A stretch of DNA of 64,000 nucleotides, taken from positions 1-64,000 of the forward strand of contig NZ_JALJRK010000013.1 of assembly GCF_024519725.1 (NCBI RefSeq), written 5' to 3'. Below the pieces are notes generated by a model. It was not told the origin of the DNA. It made no database searches and saw only the letters and a program-made list of their open reading frames with translations. Position numbers and translations under genes: made by a program. The DNA comes from Microvirga sp. Mcv34 (lineage in GTDB: Bacteria; Pseudomonadota; Alphaproteobacteria; Rhizobiales; Beijerinckiaceae). Of the stretch, positions 34,508-42,951 are shown piece by piece; the stretch's first letter is position 1; each line of letters starts with the position of its first letter.

Positions 34508-35659
34508 TCAGCCCCTCAGCGCCTCGTCCAGATCCCGGTACAGGTCCTCCACATCCTCGATTCCCGTGGAGAGGCGCAGGAGATCGGGCGGACACGGGGT
34601 GCCGGGTCCCTCGATGGAGGCGCGATGCTCGATCAGGCTCTCGACGCCGCCGAGCGAGGTCGCCCGCTTCCACAGGCCGACACGGGCGGCCGTGCGGATT
34701 GCCGCCGCTTCCCCGTCGGCCACCTGGATCGACAGCATGTAGCCGAAGCCGTTCTCCATCTGCCGGGCGGCGATGTCGTGGCCGGGATGCTGTGGCAGGC
34801 CCGGATAGAGCACGCGGGCCACCTTCGGATGGGCTGAGAACCGCTGCGCTAGGTCGAGGGCGCTTTTGGCTTGGGCGGCCGTCCGCACATGGAGCGTGCG
34901 CATGCCGCGCATCAGGAGATAGGCCTCGAACGGACCGAGGATCGCGCCCTGCATCTTGCGGATGGAGGAGACCCGAGTCCAGAATGCATCGGCCTTCGCG
35001 CCCGCGAGCGCCCCCGCCACCACGTCGGAATGGCCGTTCAGCACCTTGGTGGCCGCATGCATGACGATGTCGGCGCCGAGGGTCAGCGGGCGGGTGTGGA
35101 TCGGCGAGGCGGTCGTGGAGTCCACGGCAAGCCGCGCCCCGGCCGCATGGGCGATCTCGGCGGCACCCGCGATGTCGGTGATGGTCCAGAGCGGGTTCGA
35201 GGGCGTCTCGACCCAGACCAGCTTGGTCTGCCCGGGCTTCACGGCGGCGCGCAGCGCTTCGAGGTCGTCGGTCTCCACGAAATCGACCTTGAGGCCCCAG
35301 CGCACGGCTTCCGTCATCAGCCAGCTGCGCAGGGCCCAGTACATGACCTTGGAGGCCACGATGTGGTCGCCCGGATCGAGCGCCTGGAACACGGCGGTCG
35401 CCGCCGCCATGCCGGACGAGAACAGCAGCGCGCCGGCCTCGGCCTCTTCGAGCATGGCCAGAACCTCTTCGGCCTCCCGGACGGTGGCGTTGTCGGGGCG
35501 GCCATAGACGAAGCCGGACGAATAGGCATTGTCCTCGTCGCGGATATAGGTCGTCGTCACATGGATCGGCGGAACGATCGCTTTCGTGATCGGGTCCACA
35601 TGGCCCATGGCCTGGGCGGTCAGGCTGCGCTTCGACCAAGGGGAACGCGATGACGACAT
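34508..35659 (-). CDS. Trans-sulfuration family PLP enzyme (cystathionine gamma-synthase/beta-lyase type)
   Basis: 383 residues. Cys/Met-metabolism PLP fold: VTTTYIRDEDN near the N-terminus, FSSGMAAATAVFQAL, ETPSNPLWTITDI, and Lys205 in HAATKVLNGHSDVV that holds PLP. The VESLIEHRASIE segment near the C-terminus belongs to the family. The exact reaction (gamma-synthase, beta-lyase, gamma-lyase or sulfhydrylase) cannot be fixed from sequence alone. Divergent from tspO with 73 bp between starts. Confidence 0.9.
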   Translation of the reverse strand: MSSSRSPWSKRSLTAQAMGHVDPITKAIVPPIHVTTTYIRDEDNAYSSGFVYGRPDNATVREAEEVLAMLEEAEAGALLFSSGMAAATAVFQALDPGDHIVASKVMYWALRSWLMTEAVRWGLKVDFVETDDLEALRAAVKPGQTKLVWVETPSNPLWTITDIAGAAEIAHAAGARLAVDSTTASPIHTRPLTLGADIVMHAATKVLNGHSDVVAGALAGAKADAFWTRVSSIRKMQGAILGPFEAYLLMRGMRTLHVRTAAQAKSALDLAQRFSAHPKVARVLYPGLPQHPGHDIAARQMENGFGYMLSIQVADGEAAAIRTAARVGLWKRATSLGGVESLIEHRASIEGPGTPCPPDLLRLSTGIEDVEDLYRDLDEALRG

Positions 35660-35732
35660 GAGGGAACCTCCGCAAGCGTGACAGGTTGCGTCACAAGGAT
35701 AAGAATGCGTCCGTCATAAAGAGATTCCGAGC

Positions 35733-36242
35733 ATGCATACAGATCAAACTGCGCCTGCCACCCATGCAATGCGTCCGCTGCCGCGCTTCCTGGTGGCGGT
35801 GGTGCCCGTGGTCGCGGTGGCCGTGTCCGCGAGCCTCATCACGCAGCCGAATATCCCGACCTGGTATGCGGGCCTCCAGAAGCCCGGCTTCACGCCGCCG
35901 AACTGGGCTTTCCCGATCGCCTGGACGCTGCTCTATGCCATGATGGCCTACGCGTTCTGGCGCATTCTGGCCCTGCCGGAGAGCCGACCCGGACGGTCGG
36001 CCGCCATCGTGGCCTTCTTCACCCAGCTCGTCCTGAACGGCCTCTGGTCCTTCGCATTCTTCGGCGGAAAGAGCCCGATCGCCGGCCTCGTCGTGATCGT
36101 CGCCCTGATCATGGCGATCATCGGCACGATCCGCACCTTCTGGCGCCTCGACCGGACGGCAGGCCTGCTGCTCGTGCCCTATCTTGCCTGGGTGTCTTAC
36201 GCCACCCTGCTCAACGGAACGATCTGGCGGCTCAATGGATGA
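35733..36242 (+). CDS. tspO: TspO/MBR family tryptophan-rich sensory protein
   Basis: 169 residues with five membrane helices. QKPGFTPPNWAFPIAWTLLYAMMAYAFW, LNGLWSFAFFGGKSP and VPYLAWVSYATLLNGTIWRLN are the conserved segments around the porphyrin-binding pocket. In Rhodobacter TspO tunes tetrapyrrole-dependent regulation. It abuts hpt tail-to-tail, the two stop codons being adjacent at 36240-36245. About 18 residues precede the first helix; ATG 35769 is an alternative start. Confidence 0.93.
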   Translation: MHTDQTAPATHAMRPLPRFLVAVVPVVAVAVSASLITQPNIPTWYAGLQKPGFTPPNWAFPIAWTLLYAMMAYAFWRILALPESRPGRSAAIVAFFTQLVLNGLWSFAFFGGKSPIAGLVVIVALIMAIIGTIRTFWRLDRTAGLLLVPYLAWVSYATLLNGTIWRLNG

Positions 36243-36824
36243 TCAGGCTTCGGGCTTGTCGAACAGGTCCGGGCTGCTGTCGAGGTGATCGACCACGCCG
36301 ACGAAGGGCAGCTGGCGATAGGAATGGGCGACGTCCATGCCGTAGCCGACGACGAACACGTCGGGGCAGGTGAAGCCCACGTAATCGGGATGGATCTGCA
36401 CGGCGCGCTTGCCGGGCTTCTCCAGCAGCACGGCCGTCTTCACGCTCTTGGCGCCCCGCGCCATCAGCAGGTCCTTGGCGAAGGTGACGGTGCGGCCGGA
36501 CTCCAGGATGTCGTCCACGAGCAGCACGTCGCGTCCACGCACGTCGCTCTCCACGTCCCGCAGGATCGTGACGTTGCCGGTGGAGACCGTTCCGTCGAGA
36601 TAGCTCGACAGGTGCACGAACTCGACCTGGGGAGCCAACCCGCTCCGGTGCAGGGCCCGGATCAGGTCCGCGGCGAACATGAAGCTGCCCTTGAGCACGG
36701 CGACGACGAGCAGGTTCTCGGGCTTGGCGGCCGCGATTTCCTGGGCGAGCGCTTCGTTGCGCTTGGCAATGGTGTCTTCGTCGAAAAGAACCCGGATCCG
36801 GGGGGCAGTGCTCATCGTCGTCAA
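36243..36824 (-). CDS. hpt: Hypoxanthine phosphoribosyltransferase
   Basis: 193 residues. LVVAVLKGSFMFAADLIRAL and the PRPP-binding VLLVDDILESGRTVTFA loop are diagnostic; YVGFTCPDVFVVGYGMD is the C-terminal segment near the base site. It salvages hypoxanthine or guanine to IMP or GMP, complementing purF, guaA and guaB elsewhere in the window. The start is ATG 36824; ATG 36815 would remove three residues. Confidence 0.95.
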   Translation of the reverse strand: MTTMSTAPRIRVLFDEDTIAKRNEALAQEIAAAKPENLLVVAVLKGSFMFAADLIRALHRSGLAPQVEFVHLSSYLDGTVSTGNVTILRDVESDVRGRDVLLVDDILESGRTVTFAKDLLMARGAKSVKTAVLLEKPGKRAVQIHPDYVGFTCPDVFVVGYGMDVAHSYRQLPFVGVVDHLDSSPDLFDKPEA

Positions 36825-37156
36825 TCCAGCAAAAATGTCAGAAGCCTTGGGCTTCCTTCTTCACGACCATGCTTGGGCGAGGATGTCAAACCGGCTGGAT
36901 GGTTTTTGGGTCGATACAAGGGTTTGGGCGCCCTTCCGGGCTGTGCGCCCAGACCGCCGGCCACAGCATGGCCGCCCACGTGCCGGCTACCCCGTGGAGG
37001 AAAACGTCTCCTGCGGCAATGTCCCGCGAAACGCTCGCTTCCCGTCGCCGGCCGCCGAGTTTATGGCTTGCTAACCATAGAGGGGCGATAAGGAGGCGAA
37101 TCGCGGTCTTTCTCCGCCAGAAGAACCGACACACTCCAAGGATGGCTTGAGCACGC
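36825..37156. other. 332-bp divergent intergenic region
   Basis: Lies between the hpt and ftsE starts and presumably holds both promoters. Short open frames exist on both strands but show no coding character. GATAAGGAGG at about 37087-37096 is SD-like but has no suitable start after it. Nothing else recognised. Confidence 0.5.
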
Positions 37157-37861
37157 GTGAGGGCGCTTTACGACGAGGACTATGATGAGGGCGCGGCCCC
37201 GGCCGTGCATTTCGAGAATGTGGGCGTGCGCTACGGCATGGGGCCCGAGGTCCTGCGCGACCTGACCTTTTCCATCGAGCCCAACTCCTTCCAGTTTCTC
37301 ACAGGCCCGTCCGGCGCCGGCAAAACGACTCTCCTGCGCCTCATCCTGCTCTCGGTAAAGCCGACCCGCGGCCTGATCTCGCTCTTCGGCGAGGACGTGT
37401 CGCGGATCTCCAAGGACGAGCTGACGAGCGTCCGCCGCCGCATGGGCGTTGTCTTCCAGGATTTCCGCCTGCTCGACCATCTGACCACCTACGAGAACGT
37501 GGCCCTGCCGCTGCGCGTCCAGGGCAAGGAGGAATCGAGCTACCGGGCGGAGGTCGTCGAACTCCTGCGCTGGGTCGGTCTTGGCGACCGCATGCACATG
37601 CTGCCCCCGGTTCTCTCCGGTGGCGAGAAGCAGCGCGCGGCCATTGCCCGCGCCCTGATCGTGCGCCCCGATCTGCTGCTCGCGGACGAGCCCACGGGCA
37701 ACGTGGATCCGTCCCTTGCCCGCCGGCTGCTGCGCCTCTTCATCGAACTCAATAGGCTCGGAACCTCGGTGGTCATCGCGACCCACGATTTCAGCCTCAT
37801 GGATCAGCTCGACGTGCGCCGCCTCGTGCTCGGCGACGGCCGGCTGCATATCGACGAGTGA
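37157..37861 (+). CDS. ftsE: Cell division ATP-binding protein FtsE
   Basis: 234 residues. ABC ATPase with Walker A GPSGAGKT (50-57), VFQDFRLLDHLT (Q loop and FtsE-type FRLL), signature LSGGEKQR and Walker B LLLADEP, then a switch His in IATHDF. With FtsX it forms the septal complex that controls peptidoglycan hydrolases. The GTG at 37157 has AAGGA rather far upstream, so the start is not certain. It overlaps the ftsX GTG by 4 bp. Confidence 0.96.
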   Translation: MRALYDEDYDEGAAPAVHFENVGVRYGMGPEVLRDLTFSIEPNSFQFLTGPSGAGKTTLLRLILLSVKPTRGLISLFGEDVSRISKDELTSVRRRMGVVFQDFRLLDHLTTYENVALPLRVQGKEESSYRAEVVELLRWVGLGDRMHMLPPVLSGGEKQRAAIARALIVRPDLLLADEPTGNVDPSLARRLLRLFIELNRLGTSVVIATHDFSLMDQLDVRRLVLGDGRLHIDE

Positions 37862-38844
37862 GCCCGATGAACGCCGCGCCTCAACATCGTTCCAAGAAGG
37901 CTGCAGCCGCCGCCGACGGGCAGAAACGCGCCCTGCCCGCCTCGCTGAGCCGGAACGCCCCGCTCGTGCCGGTGGATTCGGCGGGCGGCCAGGCGCTGGC
38001 TGCCGTCATCGCCATCCTGACCTTCCTCGCGGCGCTCTGCGCCGGCGGAGCCGAACTCGTATCCGCGTCCTCCGCCCAATGGCGTTCCGAGATCGCCCGG
38101 GAAGTCACGATCCAGATCCGCCCCAACGCCCAGCGCTCGATCGACCAGGACGTGGAGCGCGCCGTGGCCCTGGCCCGACAGGCATCAGGCGTGGAACAGG
38201 CACAGGCCTTCACGAAGGAGGAATCCGAGCGTCTGCTCGAGCCGTGGCTCGGGACCGGGCTCGATTTCAAGGACCTGCCCGTTCCCCGCTTGATCGTGAT
38301 CAAGATCAAGCAGGATGCAAAGCCCGATTTCGGCCCGTTGCGGCAAGCCCTGCAGCGCGATGTGCCCGGCGCCAGCCTCGACGACCACGCCCTCTGGGTC
38401 TCGCGCCTCTCGACCATGGCCAACACGATCATCGGCGTCGGGATCTTTCTCGTCGCCCTCGTGCTCCTCGCGGCCGGCCTCGCGGTGATCTTCGCCACGA
38501 GAGGTGCCATGGCGGGCAACCGGGAGGTGGTAGAGGTGCTGCATTTCGTTGGCGCGAACGACGATTTCATCGCCAGGGAATTTCAGCGCCGTTTCTTCCG
38601 TCTCGGCCTGCGCGGGAGCGCCATCGGGGCGGCGGCTGCCCTGGTGCTCACACTGATCCTCGGCTTCGTGACTCGCTCCTGGCGGGCAAGCCCGGCCGGC
38701 GACCAGCTCGAGGCGTTGTTCGGCGCCTTCACGATCAGCTGGAGCGGGTATACGGTCGTCATCCTGATCGCGTTCCTGGTCGCGGTGATCGCCGGCATCG
38801 TCTCGCGCTTGACCGTGAGACGCTTTCTTAACGAAAGTGGTTGA
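37858..38844 (+). CDS. ftsX: Cell division protein FtsX
   Basis: 328 residues. One membrane helix after a ~45-residue cytosolic head (about 48-70), a periplasmic domain, then three helices in the second half: MANTIIGVGIFLVALVLLAAGLAVIFATRG, the 260-285 region, and the C-terminal helix near VVILIAFLVAVIAGIV. FtsX_ECD-like topology. It is translationally coupled to ftsE; ATG at 37867 is an alternative start. Confidence 0.95.
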   Translation: MSPMNAAPQHRSKKAAAAADGQKRALPASLSRNAPLVPVDSAGGQALAAVIAILTFLAALCAGGAELVSASSAQWRSEIAREVTIQIRPNAQRSIDQDVERAVALARQASGVEQAQAFTKEESERLLEPWLGTGLDFKDLPVPRLIVIKIKQDAKPDFGPLRQALQRDVPGASLDDHALWVSRLSTMANTIIGVGIFLVALVLLAAGLAVIFATRGAMAGNREVVEVLHFVGANDDFIAREFQRRFFRLGLRGSAIGAAAALVLTLILGFVTRSWRASPAGDQLEALFGAFTISWSGYTVVILIAFLVAVIAGIVSRLTVRRFLNESG

Positions 38845-38987
38845 TGTTGAGGTTAACAAGGAAAGAGCAGGTTGCCTCTCCATTGCCGCATTCTCCGTTA
38901 TGTTCGTCCAAGATGACCTCGCGAACGCAGAGTTGGGTAGCGCCGGGCGCCGTGGATTCCACAGAGGCCGTGGGCTGGGGCTGGACG

Positions 38988-39692
38988 ATGCCGGCATCGA
39001 CTAAGCACCCTGTCAGGCGGTCCCTGACAAGCCGTCTGCTCACGTTCGGCTTCTGGAGCTTCATCGCGGCCATGGTCGTCGGCGTCCTCGGCTTCCTGGG
39101 CTTCGTCTACAGCCTCGACCGCTTCGAGCAGCCGCCCGAGACCCGGGCGGACGGAATTGTCGCCATGACGGGCGGCGCGCAGCGTATCGGCGACGCCATC
39201 GACCTTCTCGCCAAGGGCTATGCCAAGAGACTCCTGATCTCCGGAGTCAACGAGAACACCAGCCGGGACCAGATCGCCCGCCTCAACCCGGGCCAGCGGC
39301 GACTCTTCGATTGCTGCGTGGATCTGGACTACCGGGCCCGCAACACCATCGGCAACGCCATCGAAACCAGGCGCTGGGCCGAAGCGAATTCCTTCGACAC
39401 CATCATCGTGGTGACCTCGAACTACCACATGCCGCGCACCCTGGTGGAGCTCGAGCACGCGCTGCCGAACCTCCAGAAGATCCCCTATCCGGTCGCGGCC
39501 ACCATCGATCCGCACGAGTGGTGGCACAAGCCGGCCGTGGCCCGACTGGTCTTCACCGAATACGTGAAGTTCCTGGCTGTCTGGATTCGGACCCGTTTCG
39601 AGGATGATCCGGAGCGCTCGTCGGTGGCGAAGATCATCAGCGGCGGTGCGCCCATCAAGGCGCAGATCGTCGCCGATCCACTCTGGCGCTAA
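38988..39692 (+). CDS. DUF218 (YdcF/ElyC-like) membrane-anchored protein
   Basis: 234 residues. An N-terminal membrane helix (about 20-42) precedes the DUF218 domain: ADGIVAMTGGAQRIGDAIDLLAKGYAKRLLISGVN and DTIIVVTSNYHMPRTLVELEHAL. YdcF/SanA/ElyC relatives act in envelope polysaccharide metabolism. The frame is open up to the ftsX stop (ATG at 38844 in a TGATG overlap); ATG 38913 is another option. 38988 gives the compact family length. ftsEX-DUF218-plsC is an ordinary alphaproteobacterial neighbourhood. Confidence 0.82.
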   Translation: MPASTKHPVRRSLTSRLLTFGFWSFIAAMVVGVLGFLGFVYSLDRFEQPPETRADGIVAMTGGAQRIGDAIDLLAKGYAKRLLISGVNENTSRDQIARLNPGQRRLFDCCVDLDYRARNTIGNAIETRRWAEANSFDTIIVVTSNYHMPRTLVELEHALPNLQKIPYPVAATIDPHEWWHKPAVARLVFTEYVKFLAVWIRTRFEDDPERSSVAKIISGGAPIKAQIVADPLWR

Positions 39693-39797
39693 AGCATCGA
39701 ACGCAAAAGTGGGAACCGGTTCTGCGTGGAAAGATGCGTCAAACCATAAAGTTAGAGCATTGCACGTGAGTTCGAGTTCACGTCCGATGCTCTAGAG
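39692..39797. repeat. Rhizobial-type dispersed element with AAGTGGGAACCGGTT core
   Basis: About 105 bp starting AAGCATCGAACGC, with AAAAGTGGGAACCGGTT, GCGTGGAAAGATGCGTCAAA, and a terminal hairpin: AGAGCAT (39754-39760) with ATGCTCT (39787-39793), plus an inner CACGTGA/TCACGT pair. The layout is a well-known small element scattered through Rhizobiales genomes. It lies between the DUF218 gene and plsC. Confidence 0.75.
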
Positions 39798-39868
39798 AAC
39801 TCGGCGAAAACCCATTAAGGTGCCGCGCCCGCGGAGAACGACGCTCCGCTTTTCGTTTTCAAGAAGCC

Positions 39869-40636
39869 ATGCTGATCGTCCGCTCCCTGCTCTTCAATCT
39901 CGCCTTCTACGCCAACCTGATCCTGTGGCTCATCATCCTGATCCCGGGTGCGCTGGCGCCACGCCGTCAGTTCATGGAACTGGTCAAGATGTGGGCGCGC
40001 ACGTCCGTCTGGCTTCTGCGCGTGATCGCCGGAACCAGGGTGGTGATCACCGGGCAGGAGAAGATCCCGGCCGGCGGAGCGCTGGTGGCGGCCAAGCACC
40101 AGTCGTTCCTCGAGACCTTCGCCCTGCTGCCGCTTCTCGACGATCCGACCTACATCCTGAAGCGCGAGCTGATGTGGATCCCCTTCTTCGGCTGGTATCT
40201 GGCCAAGGCGCGCTGCGTGCCCATCGACCGCAAGGCGGGATCGATGGCCCTGGTGCAGATGACGGCGCGCGCCAAGGAAGAGGCACAGCACGGCCGCCAG
40301 ATCATCATCTTCCCCGAGGGTACGCGCCGCCCGCCGGGTGCTCCTCCGGCCTATAAGTACGGCGTGGCGCACCTCTATCAGAACCTCGGCTTCCCCTGCG
40401 TGCCGATCGCCATGAACTCGGGCCTCTTCTGGCCCCGCCGCCAGTTCATCCGTCGTCCCGGCACGGTGCGGATCGAGGTTCAGGACCCCATTGCTCCCGG
40501 CCTCGGCCGCGAGGCGTTCTTCAAGCTGGTGCAGGAGCGGATCGAGACCGCCTCCAACCGGCTGCTGGAGGAAGGCCGGGCCGAGCTCGGCATGGGGCCC
40601 GCGTCCCCGTCGGAGACCTCCCTGTCGAAGGTGTGA
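39869..40636 (+). CDS. plsC: 1-acyl-sn-glycerol-3-phosphate acyltransferase
   Basis: 255 residues. An N-terminal membrane segment (about 1-28) is followed by the acyltransferase domain. Block I reads AKHQSFLETFAL, so the usual HX4D is HX4E, a variant found in many bacterial PlsC proteins. Block III is FPEGTRRPPG. VPIAMNSGLFWPRR is block IV. It makes phosphatidic acid from lysophosphatidic acid at the inner membrane. Start ATG 39869. Confidence 0.93.
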   Translation: MLIVRSLLFNLAFYANLILWLIILIPGALAPRRQFMELVKMWARTSVWLLRVIAGTRVVITGQEKIPAGGALVAAKHQSFLETFALLPLLDDPTYILKRELMWIPFFGWYLAKARCVPIDRKAGSMALVQMTARAKEEAQHGRQIIIFPEGTRRPPGAPPAYKYGVAHLYQNLGFPCVPIAMNSGLFWPRRQFIRRPGTVRIEVQDPIAPGLGREAFFKLVQERIETASNRLLEEGRAELGMGPASPSETSLSKV

Positions 40637-40770
40637 AGACGCGTAGCGGAAGGGACGGGAATCTACCGCGCCGAGCGTGATCGTGGATCCCCTTCCCCCG
40701 CCTCCGGCCCACCGGGGCCGACAGAGGCCGAAAACCCACAAACCCAAGCCCAGCCAAGCTTTCAGCCGCC

Positions 40771-40808
40771 TTGACGACTCAGTCGTCCGTTCTTACATAT
40801 AAGAACAT
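40771..40808 (+). promoter_or_regulatory. Compact promoter with two palindromes; near-leaderless start
   Basis: TTGACG (40771-40776), 17 bp, TACATA (40794-40799). The spacer contains the perfect palindrome GACGACT-C-AGTCGTC (40773-40787), and GTTCTT (40789-40794) pairs with AAGAAC (40801-40806) over the -10. The predicted start of transcription is about 40806, only about 3 nt before the ATG at 40809, so the mRNA may be almost leaderless. Confidence 0.5.
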
Positions 40809-41243
40809 ATGGCGAACAAACGAACCATATCCTGGAATGCGGCTATGCGGGATCTCCGCAACGACCGAATGCGGAGGGCTGGCGTGCGCGAGGAAAGGCT
40901 ACGGGCGACCGCTGGGCTTCGCTCCTCTTCCACCCTGAGTTCCTGGCGCGGCCGTTCGGGACGCCGCTACATCGTCGGCGTGCATGCGCTGAACGAGACG
41001 GAGCTTCTCGAGGTCACCGATGCGGTGATCCTGGCCGTGAAGCGCGACCGGGCCGGCAACGGCGTCGTGGTGGATGCCGCCATGGCGGCATCGGATCCGA
41101 GCGCCCAGACCCGCCTTCGCTGGCTCGCCAGGGTTCAGGAGCTCGGCGCCACGGAACTCCACATCCACCGCCTCGCCGCCACTGAGGACGACCGCCGCGC
41201 GATCTTCGAAGATCTGCGCGAGGACGAGACTCAGGCTTCCTGA
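40809..41243 (+). CDS. Conserved-looking hypothetical protein
   Basis: 144 residues, no signal peptide or membrane segment. A basic N-terminal head (about 1-50) is followed by a compact alpha/beta region: GRRYIVGVHALNETELLEVTDAVILAVKRDRAGN and LGATELHIHRLAATEDDRRAIFEDL. Not recognised. No SD precedes the ATG, consistent with the leaderless promoter above. It overlaps the ChaC-like gene tail-to-tail by 13 bp. Confidence 0.7.
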   Translation: MANKRTISWNAAMRDLRNDRMRRAGVREERLRATAGLRSSSTLSSWRGRSGRRYIVGVHALNETELLEVTDAVILAVKRDRAGNGVVVDAAMAASDPSAQTRLRWLARVQELGATELHIHRLAATEDDRRAIFEDLREDETQAS

Positions 41244-41767
41244 TCGAGGTCGCTGACGATCCTGTGCAGCAGGGGATCGACCACGTGCATGCCGATGAGG
41301 TGCTCGTAGGTGGAGCGGACGTAATCGGGGTTGCGTCCGGAGATGCCCTGCCCCTGCCGCACGAACTGGATCACCTCGTCATAGGACAGCCGTCCCGCGT
41401 ATTGGCCATGGTTGCGGTCGACCACATAGGCCAGCGCGCGAACCCGGCGCGCATCGGCGAGCCGCACAGGCAGATGCCGCTCGAGGTAGACGGACGTGAC
41501 CTGCTCGCGCTCGCGCAGGTATTGGATCGTCCCCTCAGCCTCCTCGGGCGCGACCCGGAAGGCCACCCCATGGCAGCGCCCGCCCCTGTCGAGACCCATC
41601 ACCAGACCCGGATGCTCCGGCGTGCCGCGATGGACGTGGGAGAGGACGCATAGGGAGCGGTGATAGCCGTAGAGATGCGCATGGACCCGTTCTACGAAGG
41701 GAAAGCCCGGTCGCCACATGAGCGAGCCGTAGCCGAAAACCCATAAATCCTCGGTGAGATCCTTCAT
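41231..41767 (-). CDS. Gamma-glutamylcyclotransferase, ChaC-like
   Basis: 178 residues. DLWVFGYGSLMWRPGFPF is the ChaC nucleotide-independent substrate loop; LCVLSHVHRGTPEHPGLVMGLDRGG and a YVRSTYEHLIGMHVVDP C-terminus follow the family. ChaC enzymes split glutathione into 5-oxoproline and Cys-Gly. The start at 41767 puts the loop near the N-terminus; ATG 41794 adds nine residues. Divergent from the DUF2125 gene by 72 bp. Confidence 0.9.
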   Translation of the reverse strand: MKDLTEDLWVFGYGSLMWRPGFPFVERVHAHLYGYHRSLCVLSHVHRGTPEHPGLVMGLDRGGRCHGVAFRVAPEEAEGTIQYLREREQVTSVYLERHLPVRLADARRVRALAYVVDRNHGQYAGRLSYDEVIQFVRQGQGISGRNPDYVRSTYEHLIGMHVVDPLLHRIVSDLDQEA

Positions 41768-41839
41768 GTCGCCGCGCCCGAACCTTGCCTGCATCCGGCG
41801 CTACCAGTAACCACACACCAGCACAACAGGAGATCGCGC

Positions 41840-42892
41840 ATGGATCAGGCTGCCCCGACGGCGAGCGTTCGCCGCAGCCGCTTCTGGCTCTACACACCCT
41901 TCGTCTTGCTGCTGCTCGTCGCCATCGCCTGGAGCATCGCCTGGTTCGTGATCCGTAGCCGAACCGCGGAAGCGCTCGACGGCTGGATCGCCGCGGAGGC
42001 CAGGAACGGACGGCAATGGACCTGCGGCGACCGCAGCATCGCGGGCTATCCGTTCCGCATCGAGATCATCTGCGAATCCCTCGACCTGAAGCGGGGCTCC
42101 GTGTCAGCCTCCTTCGGACGCGCCGAGGCCGTCGCCCAGGTCTATCAGCCCCGCCGGGTCATCGTGGAGTTGGCCGGCCCCTTGCGCGTGACGGACGGGA
42201 CGGTGACGGTCGACGGCAGCTGGAGCCTGCTCCAGGCCAGCGTCAATGCCTCGCAGACCGGCCTACAGCGCCTGTCCCTGGCGGCCGATGCCCCCAAGGT
42301 CGCCGTGACCGGCCTCGGCAACGGCGAGATCGCCGGATCCGGCAGGCACCTGGAACTCCATCTCCGGCCGAACCCCTCCCGGCGGGCCGAACTCGCCGGC
42401 GACGTGGCCGCTTCGGTGACGGAGGCCCGCATTCCCATCCTCGACGCCCTCGTCGGCGGAGCAGAGCCGACCAACCTGAGCGCGGACCTCACGGTGACCC
42501 AGGCGGACGGCTTCAAGGGCGGCACGATCGTCGAGGAGCTGGAGCTCTGGCGCAATGCCGGCGGCAAGCTCGACATCCTGATGCTCTCGGCCATCAAGGG
42601 CGCTCGCCAGATCGAGACCAAGGGCGAGCTGCGCCTCGACGAGCAGCACCGGCCGGCGGGCCAGCTCACCGTCTCGGCCGCAGGCCTCGACGGTCTCCTG
42701 GGCAACCTGACCGGCGGTCGTGTCGGCGGCAATCTTCTGGGCATGCTGCTTGGACAGGGGCCGCGCTCGCAGCAGGGCCAGCCCAATGCGAAGCCGCAGC
42801 TTGCTTCCCTTCCGCCTCTGCGGCTCGAGAACGGATTTTTGGCGATGGGACCCTTCGTGATCCCCAACGTCAAGCTGAAGCCGCTCTACTGA
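41840..42892 (+). CDS. DUF2125 domain protein
   Basis: 350 residues. One N-terminal membrane helix (about 17-37) is followed by a long beta-rich domain: EARNGRQWTCGDRSIAGYPFRIEIICESLDL is the DUF2125 opening with two Cys, and the end reads GPFVIPNVKLKPLY. The family is common in Rhizobiales; no function is established. Likely periplasmic, inner-membrane anchored. A palindromic repeat follows. Confidence 0.88.
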   Translation: MDQAAPTASVRRSRFWLYTPFVLLLLVAIAWSIAWFVIRSRTAEALDGWIAAEARNGRQWTCGDRSIAGYPFRIEIICESLDLKRGSVSASFGRAEAVAQVYQPRRVIVELAGPLRVTDGTVTVDGSWSLLQASVNASQTGLQRLSLAADAPKVAVTGLGNGEIAGSGRHLELHLRPNPSRRAELAGDVAASVTEARIPILDALVGGAEPTNLSADLTVTQADGFKGGTIVEELELWRNAGGKLDILMLSAIKGARQIETKGELRLDEQHRPAGQLTVSAAGLDGLLGNLTGGRVGGNLLGMLLGQGPRSQQGQPNAKPQLASLPPLRLENGFLAMGPFVIPNVKLKPLY

Positions 42893-42907
42893 CGGACGGC
42901 GTTACGC

Positions 42908-42932
42908 CATGGCCGGCATCGTGCCGGCCATG
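42908..42932. repeat. Dispersed intergenic palindromic repeat, copy 5 (short form)
   Basis: CATGGCCGGCA and TGCCGGCCATG pair around TCG as a perfect 11-bp hairpin. It matches the CATGGCCGG...CCGGCCAT core of copies 3 and 6. Between the convergent DUF2125 and der genes it may also act as a transcript end. Confidence 0.65.
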
Positions 42933-42951
42933 ATGCGATACTGAAGGGCGC

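Noticed and set aside
35660..35732. Possible SAM-type riboswitch before the trans-sulfuration gene
   Set aside because: Only 73 bp separate it from tspO, and no pseudoknot pattern of a SAM-II-like element was visible.
36886..37134. 82-codon minus-strand frame between hpt and ftsE
   Set aside because: Basic, low-information translation without SD; occupies the expected divergent promoter region.
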